Shown here piece by piece: positions 1 through 7,492 of a stretch of 37,352 nt of DNA. The notes beneath the pieces are model-generated. The model searched no databases and had not been told where the DNA came from. It saw only the letters and a list, made by a program, of their open reading frames with translations. A program made the position numbers and the translations under genes. Each line of letters starts with the position of its first letter. Position 1 is the stretch's first letter. This DNA is from Acidobacterium sp. (GTDB taxonomy: Bacteria; Acidobacteriota; Terriglobia; Terriglobales; Acidobacteriaceae), in assembly GCA_027315385.1 (NCBI GenBank), contig DAHUYD010000117.1, positions 1 through 37,352 of the forward strand. The letters are read 5' to 3'.

Positions 1-1
1 C

Positions 2-535
2 GCCGCCTCGCCGGCAGCTTTGGCTGGCCGCAACTCCGTGCTGAAGTCTTCTTCAGCCTCTGTTCAGCTGGTTGGAGTACTTGGCGAGACGCTGAGTATT
101 GTGCCGGCGGTGTCCGCCGCCAACGCGTCGATGCAGCCTGAGGGTATCCGCCGGCCAGACCGTGCGCTGAGCATCACGACCAGCTGGAATCTTGGTGCTG
201 ATGGCACCGCGTTTGCTGTCGCCGCGTTTCTGGACAGGGGAGGCTGTGCGGTATCCGGCGAAGGCAGCGTGGGCCGCGCCACGCCCACTTCTGTTGCCGA
301 GATCCTGGAGGGCGGGTCGGTCGGCAGTCTGCATCCGTTTCCTGCGGTGTCGAACGGGCCTGCCGGCGCGCCCAGCGGGACGGGGAGCCTGGTCTTTCGC
401 CGGCAGCGGACGCCTGGAAAAAGCGACGTGTCCAGCCGCATCGACGCGGTTGAGATGCCGGCCGGATTCGGCTGCCATCCGCACGGTGCAAACTTCAGCC
501 GCGGAGTGTTGACGCTGGTAGCCGTGGTCTATTAA
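2..535 (+). CDS. Secreted pilin-like protein, 5' end cut by window (paralogue of the subunits at 540 and 3803)
   Basis: The frame is open from the first bases and reads a signal-peptide-like tail (AASPAALA) before the mature part, so the true start lies outside the window; an internal TTG at 20 is not a convincing start. The mature part begins SASVQLVGVLGETLSI, closely matching ASVNLVATLGESLTV of the protein at 3803-4393. It also shares the TTSW block and a C-terminal hydrophobic beta strand (GVLTLVAVVY). These paired terminal strands are what chaperone-usher subunits use for donor-strand exchange; that role is inferred. It contains isolated Cys residues that the relatives lack. Its stop at 533-535 lies 4 bp from the stop of the convergent gene at 540, so it is not in the same operon as its paralogues. 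Confidence 0.6.
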   Translation, partial: AASPAALAGRNSVLKSSSASVQLVGVLGETLSIVPAVSAANASMQPEGIRRPDRALSITTSWNLGADGTAFAVAAFLDRGGCAVSGEGSVGRATPTSVAEILEGGSVGSLHPFPAVSNGPAGAPSGTGSLVFRRQRTPGKSDVSSRIDAVEMPAGFGCHPHGANFSRGVLTLVAVVY

Positions 536-539
536 CGGA

Positions 540-1160
540 TCAATTGATGGTAGCCTGCAGCGTCAGAATCCCGGTGTAGGTCCCCGCCGGCAATGTCGGC
601 ACTCCCGACAGGTCGATCTCCAGATTCAGCACATCGGTTCTGGAGCCCGAGTAGTTTAAGAATCCAGGAACCGCAACATTGTTCAGAAGAGAGAGACCCG
701 CCCCCGCAACGCCCGCGCCCGTGGTTTGGGTAAATGGCGTATATCCGGCTGGCGATCCCGTGGTCATCTGACCCAGTACCGCTGACGATGGAATAACAGG
801 CGGCGGGACTCCGGGCGGCAGCCGCTGCTCGTACGACAGCGCGGCGGTTGGGCTGCTAAGCCAGGCATTCAGGCTCAGTGCCGGAAAGAGCCCAAATACG
901 GTCCAGGTGGTTGTCACGTCGATGGCCGGCGATCCGTGAGCGGTTCCTCCGGGCACCAGAGTGAAATTGACGGTGGGTGTGTTCACGCTGATCGTGAGCG
1001 ATCCGCTGAAAACGTACTGCGGCCTCGGCCCCATCCGCGGCGATCTCACCCTGATCGCCTGTCCCCATCCGGAGAAACACGTGGCGGCCACAGCGGCGAA
1101 CAGGGCCAAGCCGCGAATTGCCCTTCGGCTCAATCTCATCATTCCTGCGTTCTCGGCCAC
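540..1160 (-). CDS. Secreted minor pilin-like protein (possible tip subunit)
   Basis: A 206-residue protein with an N-terminal signal peptide ending near CFSGWGQA. The mature part is rich in Ser, Thr, Gly and Pro and predicted all-beta. It shares with the protein at 3803-4393 a TTW/TTSW block after a Gly-rich turn, an SSPTAAL/SSTAAL segment, a PFTQTT/PFSNTT segment, and the ending LPAGTYTGILTLQA versus LPAGTYNGTLTFQA. The GTG start at 1160 directly follows the TGA of the barrel gene and has GGGAGG seven bases upstream; ATGs at 1142 and 1139 are weaker alternatives. As last gene after pilin, chaperone and barrel it occupies the place of CsuE-type tip subunits in archaic chaperone-usher operons. 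The mature part has no cysteine, unlike spore-coat-U pilins. Role inferred; sequence relation to the neighbour is directly visible. Confidence 0.65.
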   Translation of the reverse strand: MAENAGMMRLSRRAIRGLALFAAVAATCFSGWGQAIRVRSPRMGPRPQYVFSGSLTISVNTPTVNFTLVPGGTAHGSPAIDVTTTWTVFGLFPALSLNAWLSSPTAALSYEQRLPPGVPPPVIPSSAVLGQMTTGSPAGYTPFTQTTGAGVAGAGLSLLNNVAVPGFLNYSGSRTDVLNLEIDLSGVPTLPAGTYTGILTLQATIN

Positions 1161-2846
1161 TCAGCGGCCTCCCACCGTGATCTGACCGGGCCCGGCTTGC
1201 TGCGATCCGATGGCGGTGCCGGTGGGCGCCGGCGCGGGAATGCGGCGCACCACGATCACGGCGCCGGGATCGTCATCCCTCCGGCTGCTGTGAATGGTCG
1301 AGGGGGCCGATACCACGGCCCAGTTTTGTCCGTCCAGAAAGAGGAGAGTCAACACTTTCAGTGTATGCGTCCGGGGCCGGTGCTCGCGCATGGTAAACAC
1401 GCCGGTGTCGTCGGTGAAAACCTCTTTGCCGTCGATCATCAGAGCGGCGCCTTCCACCGGACGGTTATCCGTATCCACCACCTGCACCCGGAGGACGGCG
1501 TCACCGATGAAGACCTGCTCGCCTTCTGAAGAAGCCGCCTGGCCGCGCGCGCCGACAGCGTCGACGGTTGTGGTGTAGAGCGTTTGCCCGGTTGGGCCAA
1601 CAAACGTGGCGCCGTGCAGCGTGGCCCTGCCAAACAGGTGGAGGCTGACATCCAGCATCAACGACTCCTGAAAGGGGGAGGAGGTGTCGATCGGCACATA
1701 GAAACTCTGATAATTGGCGGTGATGCTGAGGAAGTTGGTGAGGAGCGAGCCGCCGTAGAGAATGCTGGTCTGCCCGGCGGAGTTGTCGATGCTCTCGTTG
1801 ACGCTGAAGTGCTGGTTGAGCGTCTCCGTAATGGTGGTGAAGAAGGTGCTGGTTGCCGTATTGCCTTTGGGCTTGCTCACCATGTAGTTGCTCATCACGC
1901 GAACCCAGTGGGTCACATCCCGGCTGGCAGTAAAGGCAGCGGCATTGGTGGTCTCTCCCAGAGCGGAGGAGTTATACACGCTGCCGCCCAAAGAGAAGCC
2001 GAGAACGGAGAGGTTGGCGGAGGCGCTGCGCACACCGCTGCTCTCGTTTTGATTTGTAGTCTGATCGGGCACCAGGAAATTCTGGGTTCCACCGCTCAGG
2101 CTCAGAAACGTGGTCGGTTTCAGGGTAACCAGAAGGTTCCCTTTATAGGGCTCGGCCTGAATCGGGGAGGAAACCACCACCCGGCGAAAATTCTGCCCGG
2201 CTGAAACATAGCTGCCCATGAGGTCGATCCAGTTGCGGGACAGGTTGATGCTACCCGCGCCATAGGGCTGGTTGGCGCCCGCGCCCCCGGAAGCGGCGAG
2301 GACAAACTTCTTCGCAGGTTCCCACTGGGCAGCGGCGATCTCCGTCATCTTGGTGGAGGCAAGCGTGTCGGACCAGATGGTCCACGTCGGGGACAATTGC
2401 TTTTTTAGCGAGAAGAACCCCATGCCCTTGCCGAAGTTACCGCCCTGGAAGATGGGCGATTCAACCGTTGAGGAACTGGTGCCCGCGAATGCATAGATAT
2501 CGGTTCCCGCGCTGTGCGTCCTGTATCCCAGGCCGCGCGCGAAGAGGTAGTGGCTGGGGTCGAAGACGTCGGTGGGCAACAGGAAATTGATCATTTCGTC
2601 GCCCGCGCTGTAAACCGAGTGGCCTACCTGCTTTTCCATGGTGGCGCCATAGCTGAAGTGGCCATCCATCATGCCCGCTCCGAAGGTCATGTCTGAGTGA
2701 GTGCCGTGCACGGAGAGGGAAGCTCCTCCCGCCTGATAGAGAGACGAGTTACCGCCGCTGACTTCGAATACCTGGGCGCCGGCGGCGCTGAGGGAAAGAA
2801 GGGCCGCAATGACCATCACAGCCGTTCTCCATGCGCGCCGTCTCAC
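1161..2846 (-). CDS. Outer-membrane beta-barrel protein with C-terminal Ig-like domain; candidate miniature usher
   Basis: A 561-residue protein with a signal peptide (MRRRAWRTAVMVIAALLSLSAAGAQ). Residues about 27-410 alternate polar and apolar residues in short strands separated by Gly/Ser/Asn turns, as in outer-membrane barrels. Residues about 448-515 form a carboxypeptidase-regulatory or usher-C-like beta domain (VLRVQVVDTDNRPVEGAAL, then DGKEVFTDDTG). The last 40 residues are Pro/Gly-rich. It sits between a PapD-like chaperone gene and a pilin-like gene, exactly where an usher would be, but known ushers are usually about 800 residues with recognisable N-terminal, plug and C-terminal domains, and I see no plug domain. 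GTG start with GAGGGG upstream; its stop abuts the next gene. It could instead be an unrelated porin-like surface protein. Barrel and secretion are fairly sure; usher function is inference. Confidence 0.6.
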   Translation of the reverse strand: MRRRAWRTAVMVIAALLSLSAAGAQVFEVSGGNSSLYQAGGASLSVHGTHSDMTFGAGMMDGHFSYGATMEKQVGHSVYSAGDEMINFLLPTDVFDPSHYLFARGLGYRTHSAGTDIYAFAGTSSSTVESPIFQGGNFGKGMGFFSLKKQLSPTWTIWSDTLASTKMTEIAAAQWEPAKKFVLAASGGAGANQPYGAGSINLSRNWIDLMGSYVSAGQNFRRVVVSSPIQAEPYKGNLLVTLKPTTFLSLSGGTQNFLVPDQTTNQNESSGVRSASANLSVLGFSLGGSVYNSSALGETTNAAAFTASRDVTHWVRVMSNYMVSKPKGNTATSTFFTTITETLNQHFSVNESIDNSAGQTSILYGGSLLTNFLSITANYQSFYVPIDTSSPFQESLMLDVSLHLFGRATLHGATFVGPTGQTLYTTTVDAVGARGQAASSEGEQVFIGDAVLRVQVVDTDNRPVEGAALMIDGKEVFTDDTGVFTMREHRPRTHTLKVLTLLFLDGQNWAVVSAPSTIHSSRRDDDPGAVIVVRRIPAPAPTGTAIGSQQAGPGQITVGGR

Positions 2847-2870
2847 TGGCCCCTCATTTCTGGCGTAGCG

Positions 2871-3593
2871 TTACTTCGTGGGTGCCTGAGTCGCCGCGGT
2901 CCCGGCGCTTACAGGCAGCTTGATCTGGAAGTGATCGAAGTGCAGAGTCAGGGATTCCGGCGTGTTTTTGCCGGTCCACGGAATCTCAAGATGGCGGGGC
3001 TCGCCCGGCAGCAGGGGGAACCCGTCGATGGGCGCGGATTCCCGGCCTCCCTGCACGCTGCCCTCCCGCATTCTTCCGTATGCCTTGCTGTTGTTCTCCA
3101 CGTCGCAAACCACCACTTTCTTCGCCGGGTCCCATGTAGCCGGACCCGCCTGTACAGCGTTCTTTGCCAGGGGCTGCTTTTGCAGCAGGTAAACCGTGTG
3201 CGGCAGCATGATGCGAACCGTCAGGCCCCGCGCCGCCTGCGCTGGAGCAAACGTGGCATAGATGGTGTACCAGGCGGGCAGCGAATCGGCCGAGGTCTTG
3301 TAAAAAACGTAGTATTGCTGCTTCGGCATCAGCCGAACGCTGCTGGTGGAAAGTGCAACGTGGATGCCCCGATCCAGAGGCCGATAAGTCGCCTTCCCGT
3401 CCGGAGCGATACTGAAACTCTCCGGTTGCAGCACCACAATCAGCGGCGTGAGCGTGTCGTTGGTCAGCAGGATCTTGCCCGAGCCCTTTTGGTGGTACTC
3501 GACGATAAGGGGCGATATGGTCTGGGCCTGGCCTCGAATGCTCCCGAGAACCGGAAGAACCAGACTCAGTAAAATCAGGGGGAATCGCTTCAC
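2871..3593 (-). CDS. Periplasmic pilus-assembly chaperone-like protein (PapD-type, two Ig domains)
   Basis: A 240-residue secreted protein (signal peptide through IRGQAQ), the usual size of fimbrial chaperones (230-260). Domain 1 opens ISPLIVEYHQKGSG...ILLTND, then has the SVRLMPKQQYYVFYK strand resembling the F1-G1 lead-in of PapD-like proteins (serine, Arg-Leu-Pro, then a long hydrophobic strand), followed by AWYTIYATFAP and LTVRIMLPHTVYLLQ. Domain 2 holds the CDVENNSKAYGRM strand and a conserved-looking PLLPGEPRHLEIPW segment. GTG at 3593 is chosen because GAGG lies six bases upstream and a normal signal peptide results; a TTG at 3605 is the alternative. The gene lies between the major pilin-like gene and the barrel gene, matching the subunit-chaperone-usher order. 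It would hold subunits in the periplasm and deliver them to the barrel. Confidence 0.62.
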   Translation of the reverse strand: MKRFPLILLSLVLPVLGSIRGQAQTISPLIVEYHQKGSGKILLTNDTLTPLIVVLQPESFSIAPDGKATYRPLDRGIHVALSTSSVRLMPKQQYYVFYKTSADSLPAWYTIYATFAPAQAARGLTVRIMLPHTVYLLQKQPLAKNAVQAGPATWDPAKKVVVCDVENNSKAYGRMREGSVQGGRESAPIDGFPLLPGEPRHLEIPWTGKNTPESLTLHFDHFQIKLPVSAGTAATQAPTK

Positions 3594-3749
3594 GTTTTGC
3601 CTCAAACTGCAATGACGGATTTGGGTCCGTGGCCCTGGACAGGTCTGCCGGCGGAAGCGGTCAATCGCCGGCGATGCGCTGTAGCCCGTTCAGGCCGGCG
3701 AAAGTGTTCTAACCGCGAAACGGAGGAGGAAGTTATCCTTCATCTCGCG

Positions 3750-3780
3750 CCTTCAGGCCCGCAAAACGCGAGCCTGAAGG
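3750..3780 (-). terminator. Strong hairpin between pilin-like and chaperone genes
   Basis: CCTTCAGGC (3750-3758) and GCCTGAAGG (3772-3780) form a perfect 9-bp stem. The loop can close further through CGC/GCG. It lies 22 bases after the stop of the pilin-like gene on the minus strand. No U-tract follows, so it is more likely an attenuator, processing site or 3' stabiliser that separates high subunit expression from lower chaperone and barrel expression than a full terminator. Confidence 0.4.
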
Positions 3781-3802
3781 TCACTGCCGCCGCTGTACGG
3801 GG

Positions 3803-4393
3803 TTAGTTGGCCTGAGCCTGGAAGGTCAGGGTGCCGTTGTAGGTGCCCGCTGGCAGCGTCGCCGGGGTCGCAACCTCGAGGTTGATGGTGTCCAGCTTCG
3901 ACGCGACGAAGCTGGTGCCGACGGAAAAGGTGTCAAGCAACAGGCTGGCGGACGCGCCGCCGAAGCCGGCAGTCGTGTTCGAGAAGGGCGTGAAGGTGGT
4001 ACCCAGCGCACCGCCGTCAGCCAGAACATCGGCCGAAGGGATGTTATCCGGTGTGGGGGCGCCATCGGTGAGAGCTGCCGTGGAGCTGGCGAAGTAGCCG
4101 TAAACCTTCACCGTGGAGCGGTTCGGGAGCAGCACCCAGCTGGTGGTGACGGGCACTGCGCCGGCGGCAGTGGTCTGTCCGTCGGACAGCGAGAAGTTTA
4201 ACTGCGAAGTAGCTCCGGTGGAAACCGTGAGGGATTCGCCCAGCGTGGCTACCAGGTTGACGCTGGCGGCGTTGGAGTTGCAAGGGCTACCCGAGGTGCT
4301 GCAGGCAGCAAAGGCGCTGAAGGGCAGAGAAGCGACGGCCAACGCTGCCGCGGCAACGAAGGAAAGCTTCATCATCTGAGACGGGAAACGCAT
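3803..4393 (-). CDS. Secreted major pilin-like subunit of the chaperone-usher-like locus
   Basis: A 196-residue protein with a clear signal peptide (MMKLSFVAAAALAVASLPFSAFA). The mature N-terminus carries two Cys (ACSTSGSPCN) followed by ASVNLVATLGESLTV and a C-terminal LPAGTYNGTLTFQAQAN strand. Composition is Ala, Thr, Ser and Gly rich with few charges, typical of an abundant extracellular beta-sandwich subunit. ATG at 4393 is chosen over upstream in-frame codons because AGGAG lies eight bases before it and the signal peptide then starts correctly. It is first in its operon and is followed by a hairpin, fitting an abundant subunit. Paralogues lie at 2-535 and 540-1160. No family name can be given with certainty; spore-coat-U-like pilins are the nearest known type by context and size. 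Confidence 0.65.
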   Translation of the reverse strand: MRFPSQMMKLSFVAAAALAVASLPFSAFAACSTSGSPCNSNAASVNLVATLGESLTVSTGATSQLNFSLSDGQTTAAGAVPVTTSWVLLPNRSTVKVYGYFASSTAALTDGAPTPDNIPSADVLADGGALGTTFTPFSNTTAGFGGASASLLLDTFSVGTSFVASKLDTINLEVATPATLPAGTYNGTLTFQAQAN

Positions 4394-4759
4394 AGTTGAT
4401 ATCTCCTGGCAAAAATTGCAGCGCTGGAATCCAATGGCGCTGGTTGGAAAATCAGTAGCGCCGTGAACCGCAGAGGCCCGAAGCGCACCTTGTGTTTTTC
4501 GAATCTGGATTGAAACTATCACCGCGGAGAAAAGGAACAACTCCACAAACCGGTACTGTGGCTGGACTTAGGTATTATTCGTATGCCACAACCGATTGAA
4601 GGGTGAGGTTACTTCCGGGTCGTCGGGAATGCGATAGCGGATGAGGGGAGGGAGGCTACTCCGGTCCTGTGCGCGCCTGAAACGGTCAGATCGGGAGGGG
4701 AAGGGCGCGGAAACAGGGCCGCGCGGCAAGGGTTTGAGAGAACCTGACCGGGCGCGGGG

Positions 4760-4792
4760 GTAACGTTACGAATGCGGCGAAGCACCGTTACG
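4760..4792. repeat. GTAACGTTAC palindrome and repeated CGTTACG, 22 bp apart
   Basis: GTAACGTTAC at 4760-4769 is a perfect 10-bp palindrome. CGTTACG occurs at 4764-4770 and again at 4786-4792, so the two copies are 22 bp apart, about two helical turns, on the same face of the DNA. This spacing suits a regulator that binds cooperatively upstream of the pilin-like operon. No regulator gene is adjacent, and chance occurrence is possible. Confidence 0.3.
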
Positions 4793-4828
4793 CGGGTTCG
4801 CCGAAACAGGCGCAATGGAGGAGGCAGC

Positions 4829-4878
4829 TATTCCGTGAATTAGACGGAATACGCCGGATCGATAACACCAAAGTGTTA
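4829..4878 (-). terminator. Tandem hairpins downstream of citrate synthase
   Basis: Just past the citrate synthase stop on the minus strand, TAACAC/GTGTTA (4863-4868 and 4873-4878) form a 6-bp stem with a 4-nt loop. Further on, TATTCCGT/ACGGAATA (4829-4836 and 4844-4851) form a perfect 8-bp stem with a 7-nt loop. Neither has a clear U-tract. They probably mark or protect the 3' end of the transcript. Confidence 0.4.
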
Positions 4879-4880
4879 GC

Positions 4881-6014
4881 TTACCGCTGTTCGATGGGCA
4901 CGTATCGGACAGGGTATTCCGGCCCCGTGTACTCGGCGCGGGGGCGAATGAGGCGGTTGTCGTCCAGTTGCTCCATCACGTGCGCGGTCCAGCCGGCAAT
5001 GCGGCTTACGGCAAAGATGGGGGTGAAGAGGTCGAGTTCGATGCCCAGGGTGGTGTAGGTGGAGGCGGAGTAGAAGTCCACGTTGGCATTGAGATGCTTC
5101 TCGTTTTTGACGAACTCCTCGATGCGCCGGGACATCTCGTACCACTTCGTATTGCCGGATTCGCGGCTGAGCTGCTCGGACATGCGGCGGAGGTGGGTGG
5201 CGCGGGGGTCCTCGGTGCGGTAGACGCGATGGCCGAATCCGAAGACTTTTTTCTTCTGGGCGAGGAGGCTGCGGACGTAATCGACCGGGTCGCCGCCGTC
5301 TTTGGCGATGGCGAAGAGCATCTTCATGACGGCTTCATTGGCGCCCCCGTGGAGTGGACCTTTGAGTGCGGCGATGGCGCCGGTGATGGCGGAGTGCATA
5401 TCGGACATGGTCCCGGCGATGACACGGGCGGCAAAGGTAGAGGCGTTGAATTCGTGATCGGCGTGCAGGATGAGGGCGATGTCGAAAGTGCGCGACGCGG
5501 CATCGATAGGCTTCTCGCCATGGAGCATCCACAGGAAGTTGGCCGCATGGGACAGAGAAGGGTCCGGCTCGACAACGGCTTTGCCCTTCCGGATCCGGTC
5601 GAGGGCCGCCACCAGGATTGGAAACTGCGCAGTGAGCGCGAAGGACTTGCGGAGGTTGGAATCGTGATCGACGGCATTTTCCGCGGGGTCGTACATGCTG
5701 AGCGCTGAGACGGCGGTGCGGAGGGCCTCCATGGGCGTGCCGGTTTTGGGGAATGCGCGGAAGAGATCGAAGACCTGGCCGGGAACCTGGCGGGCGTCGG
5801 CGAGCTTCTGGCTGAACTCAGCAAGTTCAGTCCGGCCGGGAAGGCGGCCATTCCAGAGGAGATAGGTGGTCTCCTCGAAGGTGGACTGCTGCGCCAGCTC
5901 GTGAATATCGATGCCGCGATACGCGAGCACGCCCGCATAGCCGTCGATCCAGCAAATGCCGGAGTTTGCCGCTACTACGCCTTCCAGACCTTTGGTCACC
6001 GTTGCTGTCGCCAT
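4881..6014 (-). CDS. gltA: Citrate synthase
   Basis: A 377-residue protein that condenses acetyl-CoA and oxaloacetate to citrate in the cytoplasm, the entry step of the TCA cycle. The fold-diagnostic stretches are present: IDGYAGVLAYRGIDI near the N-terminus, GPLHGGANEAV with catalytic His about 222, FGFGHRVY with His about 262, and NVDFYSA with catalytic Asp about 313. The length is that of the short bacterial type found in Gram-positives and many other phyla, not the longer hexameric NADH-regulated enterobacterial form; a 2-methylcitrate synthase cannot be excluded by eye, but no prp genes adjoin. ATG at 6014 gives the usual N-terminus and has AGGG upstream; the in-frame GTG at 6035 lacks a ribosome site. 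Appears monocistronic. Confidence 0.93.
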   Translation of the reverse strand: MATATVTKGLEGVVAANSGICWIDGYAGVLAYRGIDIHELAQQSTFEETTYLLWNGRLPGRTELAEFSQKLADARQVPGQVFDLFRAFPKTGTPMEALRTAVSALSMYDPAENAVDHDSNLRKSFALTAQFPILVAALDRIRKGKAVVEPDPSLSHAANFLWMLHGEKPIDAASRTFDIALILHADHEFNASTFAARVIAGTMSDMHSAITGAIAALKGPLHGGANEAVMKMLFAIAKDGGDPVDYVRSLLAQKKKVFGFGHRVYRTEDPRATHLRRMSEQLSRESGNTKWYEMSRRIEEFVKNEKHLNANVDFYSASTYTTLGIELDLFTPIFAVSRIAGWTAHVMEQLDDNRLIRPRAEYTGPEYPVRYVPIEQR

Positions 6015-6187
6015 GTCGCCGCCCTTTTCCTCCACGCGGAAATCTGCTGTGCGCTCCGCTTATAACGGATGCCGCCGTGGCGCCGCGCGATGCAGGAGAG
6101 GTCCTGCGCGGCGAGAACCTGCTGTTGATAGATTACGCGAAAACGCGGGTACGACCGGAAGCCACAGGGTATTGGACGAAATTGCCG

Positions 6188-7261
6188 TTACGAAAGTGAG
6201 GGGCTCCTCTGTGAAACCAGGGAACTGCCCCCGAACCGTTGGGCGCGAAACGCCGAAATGTCGATCCCGGGGTGACCGGTCTGAATCCACCGGCTCATCA
6301 CCCGGCCGGTGCCGGGGCCCAGCAGGATGCCGTTCTTGTAGTGTCCGGTCGCCACCCAGCGGTTGGTTTCCACCTTGTCCATGATGGGGAATCCGTCTCC
6401 CGAAGCGGGGCGCAGACCGGTCCAGGTCTCCTCGATCCGAGCATCGCGGAGCGGCGGCCACAACTCGACGGCACGCTGCAACAGCTCCTCGATGTGTTCC
6501 TTCAGCACCTGCTTGTCGAAGCCGGCGTCCTCGACAGTGGGCCCCACGGTGTAGCGGTTGTTGCCGCGCGGAACGATGTAGACGTTGCCGGTGCGCAGGA
6601 CGCAGCGCATCTGGTGGAGGCCAGGCAGGGTTGCGGTGAGCATGTGGCCCTTGCGGGGCACCACGGGAAGGGCATCGAGTTGGGGCGCCCAGGCTCCGGC
6701 GCAATTCAGGAAAGCACCTGCCGGGAAGGTAGCGCCGGGGGTCTCGACCGCCACGCCGGCGCCGCTGCGGCGGACGCTCAGGACGGGCGTATTTTCGCGC
6801 AATTCGATTCCGGCGGCGCGCGCGGCTGAGGGGAGCGCCTCAGCCAGGTCCCACGCATCGAAGCTCTGCTCTTCGAGCAGGAAGAAATGCCAGCCGTCCA
6901 GAGCGGCGCGGGGAGCCAGCTCCAGCACTTCGGCGTCCGCCAGGGCTCGCGCGCCCGGCGGCAGGTGTTTTGCGCCCTGCACGGTCAGGGTGGTGCGGAT
7001 AGGGATCTTCGCGCCGGAGAGTTGTTCCACGCGCGCCAGAAAACCCGGATAGAGCTTCAGGCTGAGATGGGCCAGTTCCCGCAGTTCAGGGGGATGGTCC
7101 GGATCGTTGCCGGCCAGCATCCCGGCTGCCGCCCGCGAAGCCTCGGACATGGCCTCGCCCTTGTCGAAAACGGTCACCCTGCAACCGGGGGTGCTCAATT
7201 CCAGAGCGGTGGCCAATCCGATAATGCCGCCGCCCGCAATCGCGATCTCCGCGTACCCCAT
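6188..7261 (-). CDS. thiO: Glycine oxidase ThiO-type FAD-dependent amine oxidase
   Basis: A 357-residue flavoprotein of the DAO/glycine-oxidase family. The N-terminal dinucleotide-binding motif is EIAIAGGGIIGLATALE, followed by EASRAAAGMLAG, the flavin-contact region typical of ThiO. Substrate-domain segments include FLNCAGAWAPQL, GNVYIVPRG and TVGPTVEDAGFD. The C-terminal segment WTGLRPASGDGFPIMD followed by YKNGILLGPGTG binds FAD. In bacteria ThiO oxidises glycine to iminoglycine for the thiazole ring of thiamine; no other thi gene is seen nearby, so a wider amine-oxidase role is possible. ATG at 7261 starts directly before the FAD fold; the ribosome site (GGAG, two bases away) is poor. Divergent from zwf. 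Confidence 0.82.
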   Translation of the reverse strand: MGYAEIAIAGGGIIGLATALELSTPGCRVTVFDKGEAMSEASRAAAGMLAGNDPDHPPELRELAHLSLKLYPGFLARVEQLSGAKIPIRTTLTVQGAKHLPPGARALADAEVLELAPRAALDGWHFFLLEEQSFDAWDLAEALPSAARAAGIELRENTPVLSVRRSGAGVAVETPGATFPAGAFLNCAGAWAPQLDALPVVPRKGHMLTATLPGLHQMRCVLRTGNVYIVPRGNNRYTVGPTVEDAGFDKQVLKEHIEELLQRAVELWPPLRDARIEETWTGLRPASGDGFPIMDKVETNRWVATGHYKNGILLGPGTGRVMSRWIQTGHPGIDISAFRAQRFGGSSLVSQRSPSLS

Positions 7262-7492
7262 AGCTCCGATTGTAGGACGTGCGCGGCAGGCCATTGCCAC
7301 TCGGGGCGAAGACGAAGGCCACTGGGACGCAATTCGGCATGACTTTAGTGATCTTTTCCCGGCGAGCCGCATTCACGCGGAACAAGGCGACGGAGCAATG
7401 CATCGCCGCCAGGGTCTCATCTATAGTAGGAGAGCACTGCGTGGGTCTCCATTCCGGCAAGGCCGGATACACCATCCCTGGGAGCGGAACGA
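7262..7492. promoter_or_regulatory. Divergent promoter region between thiO and zwf
   Basis: This 231-bp region must serve both flanking genes. A TATAGT box at 7422-7427 could be a plus-strand -10 element for zwf, but the matching -35 is poor. GGGTCTC occurs at about 7413 and again at 7441, either side of the TATAGT box. CCGG...CCGG around 7455-7465 forms a small dyad in the zwf leader. No gene is seen. Confidence 0.3.

Larger units (their letters stand above)
4394..4880. promoter_or_regulatory. 487-bp non-coding region upstream of the pilin-like operon
   Basis: No convincing gene is seen. It must hold the promoter for the minus-strand pilin-like operon and the 3' end of the citrate synthase transcript. 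Visible elements are two hairpins next to citrate synthase (4829-4878) and a palindrome plus repeated CGTTACG at 4760-4792. A possible but weak minus-strand promoter reads TTCAAT, 17 bases, TAATAC near 4600-4570 (each box matches the sigma-70 consensus at only three of six positions). The long spacing to the 4393 start leaves room for a regulated promoter and a leader of more than 150 nt. Confidence 0.4.

Noticed and set aside
4560..4600. Sigma-54 promoter for the pilin-like operon (minus-strand TGGCAT element)
   Set aside because: The -24-like TGGCAT is present, but the -12 element reads TAATA and lacks the required GC.
4609..4815. 68-codon minus-strand frame upstream of the pilin-like operon
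   Set aside because: Arg/Pro-rich translation with no domain, no good ribosome site, and it lies in the expected promoter region; most likely a GC-rich chance frame.
6060..6704. Long minus-strand frame overlapping thiO
   Set aside because: It is a shadow of thiO; the translation is Arg/His/Pro-rich and has no motifs, while the thiO frame has full family signatures.
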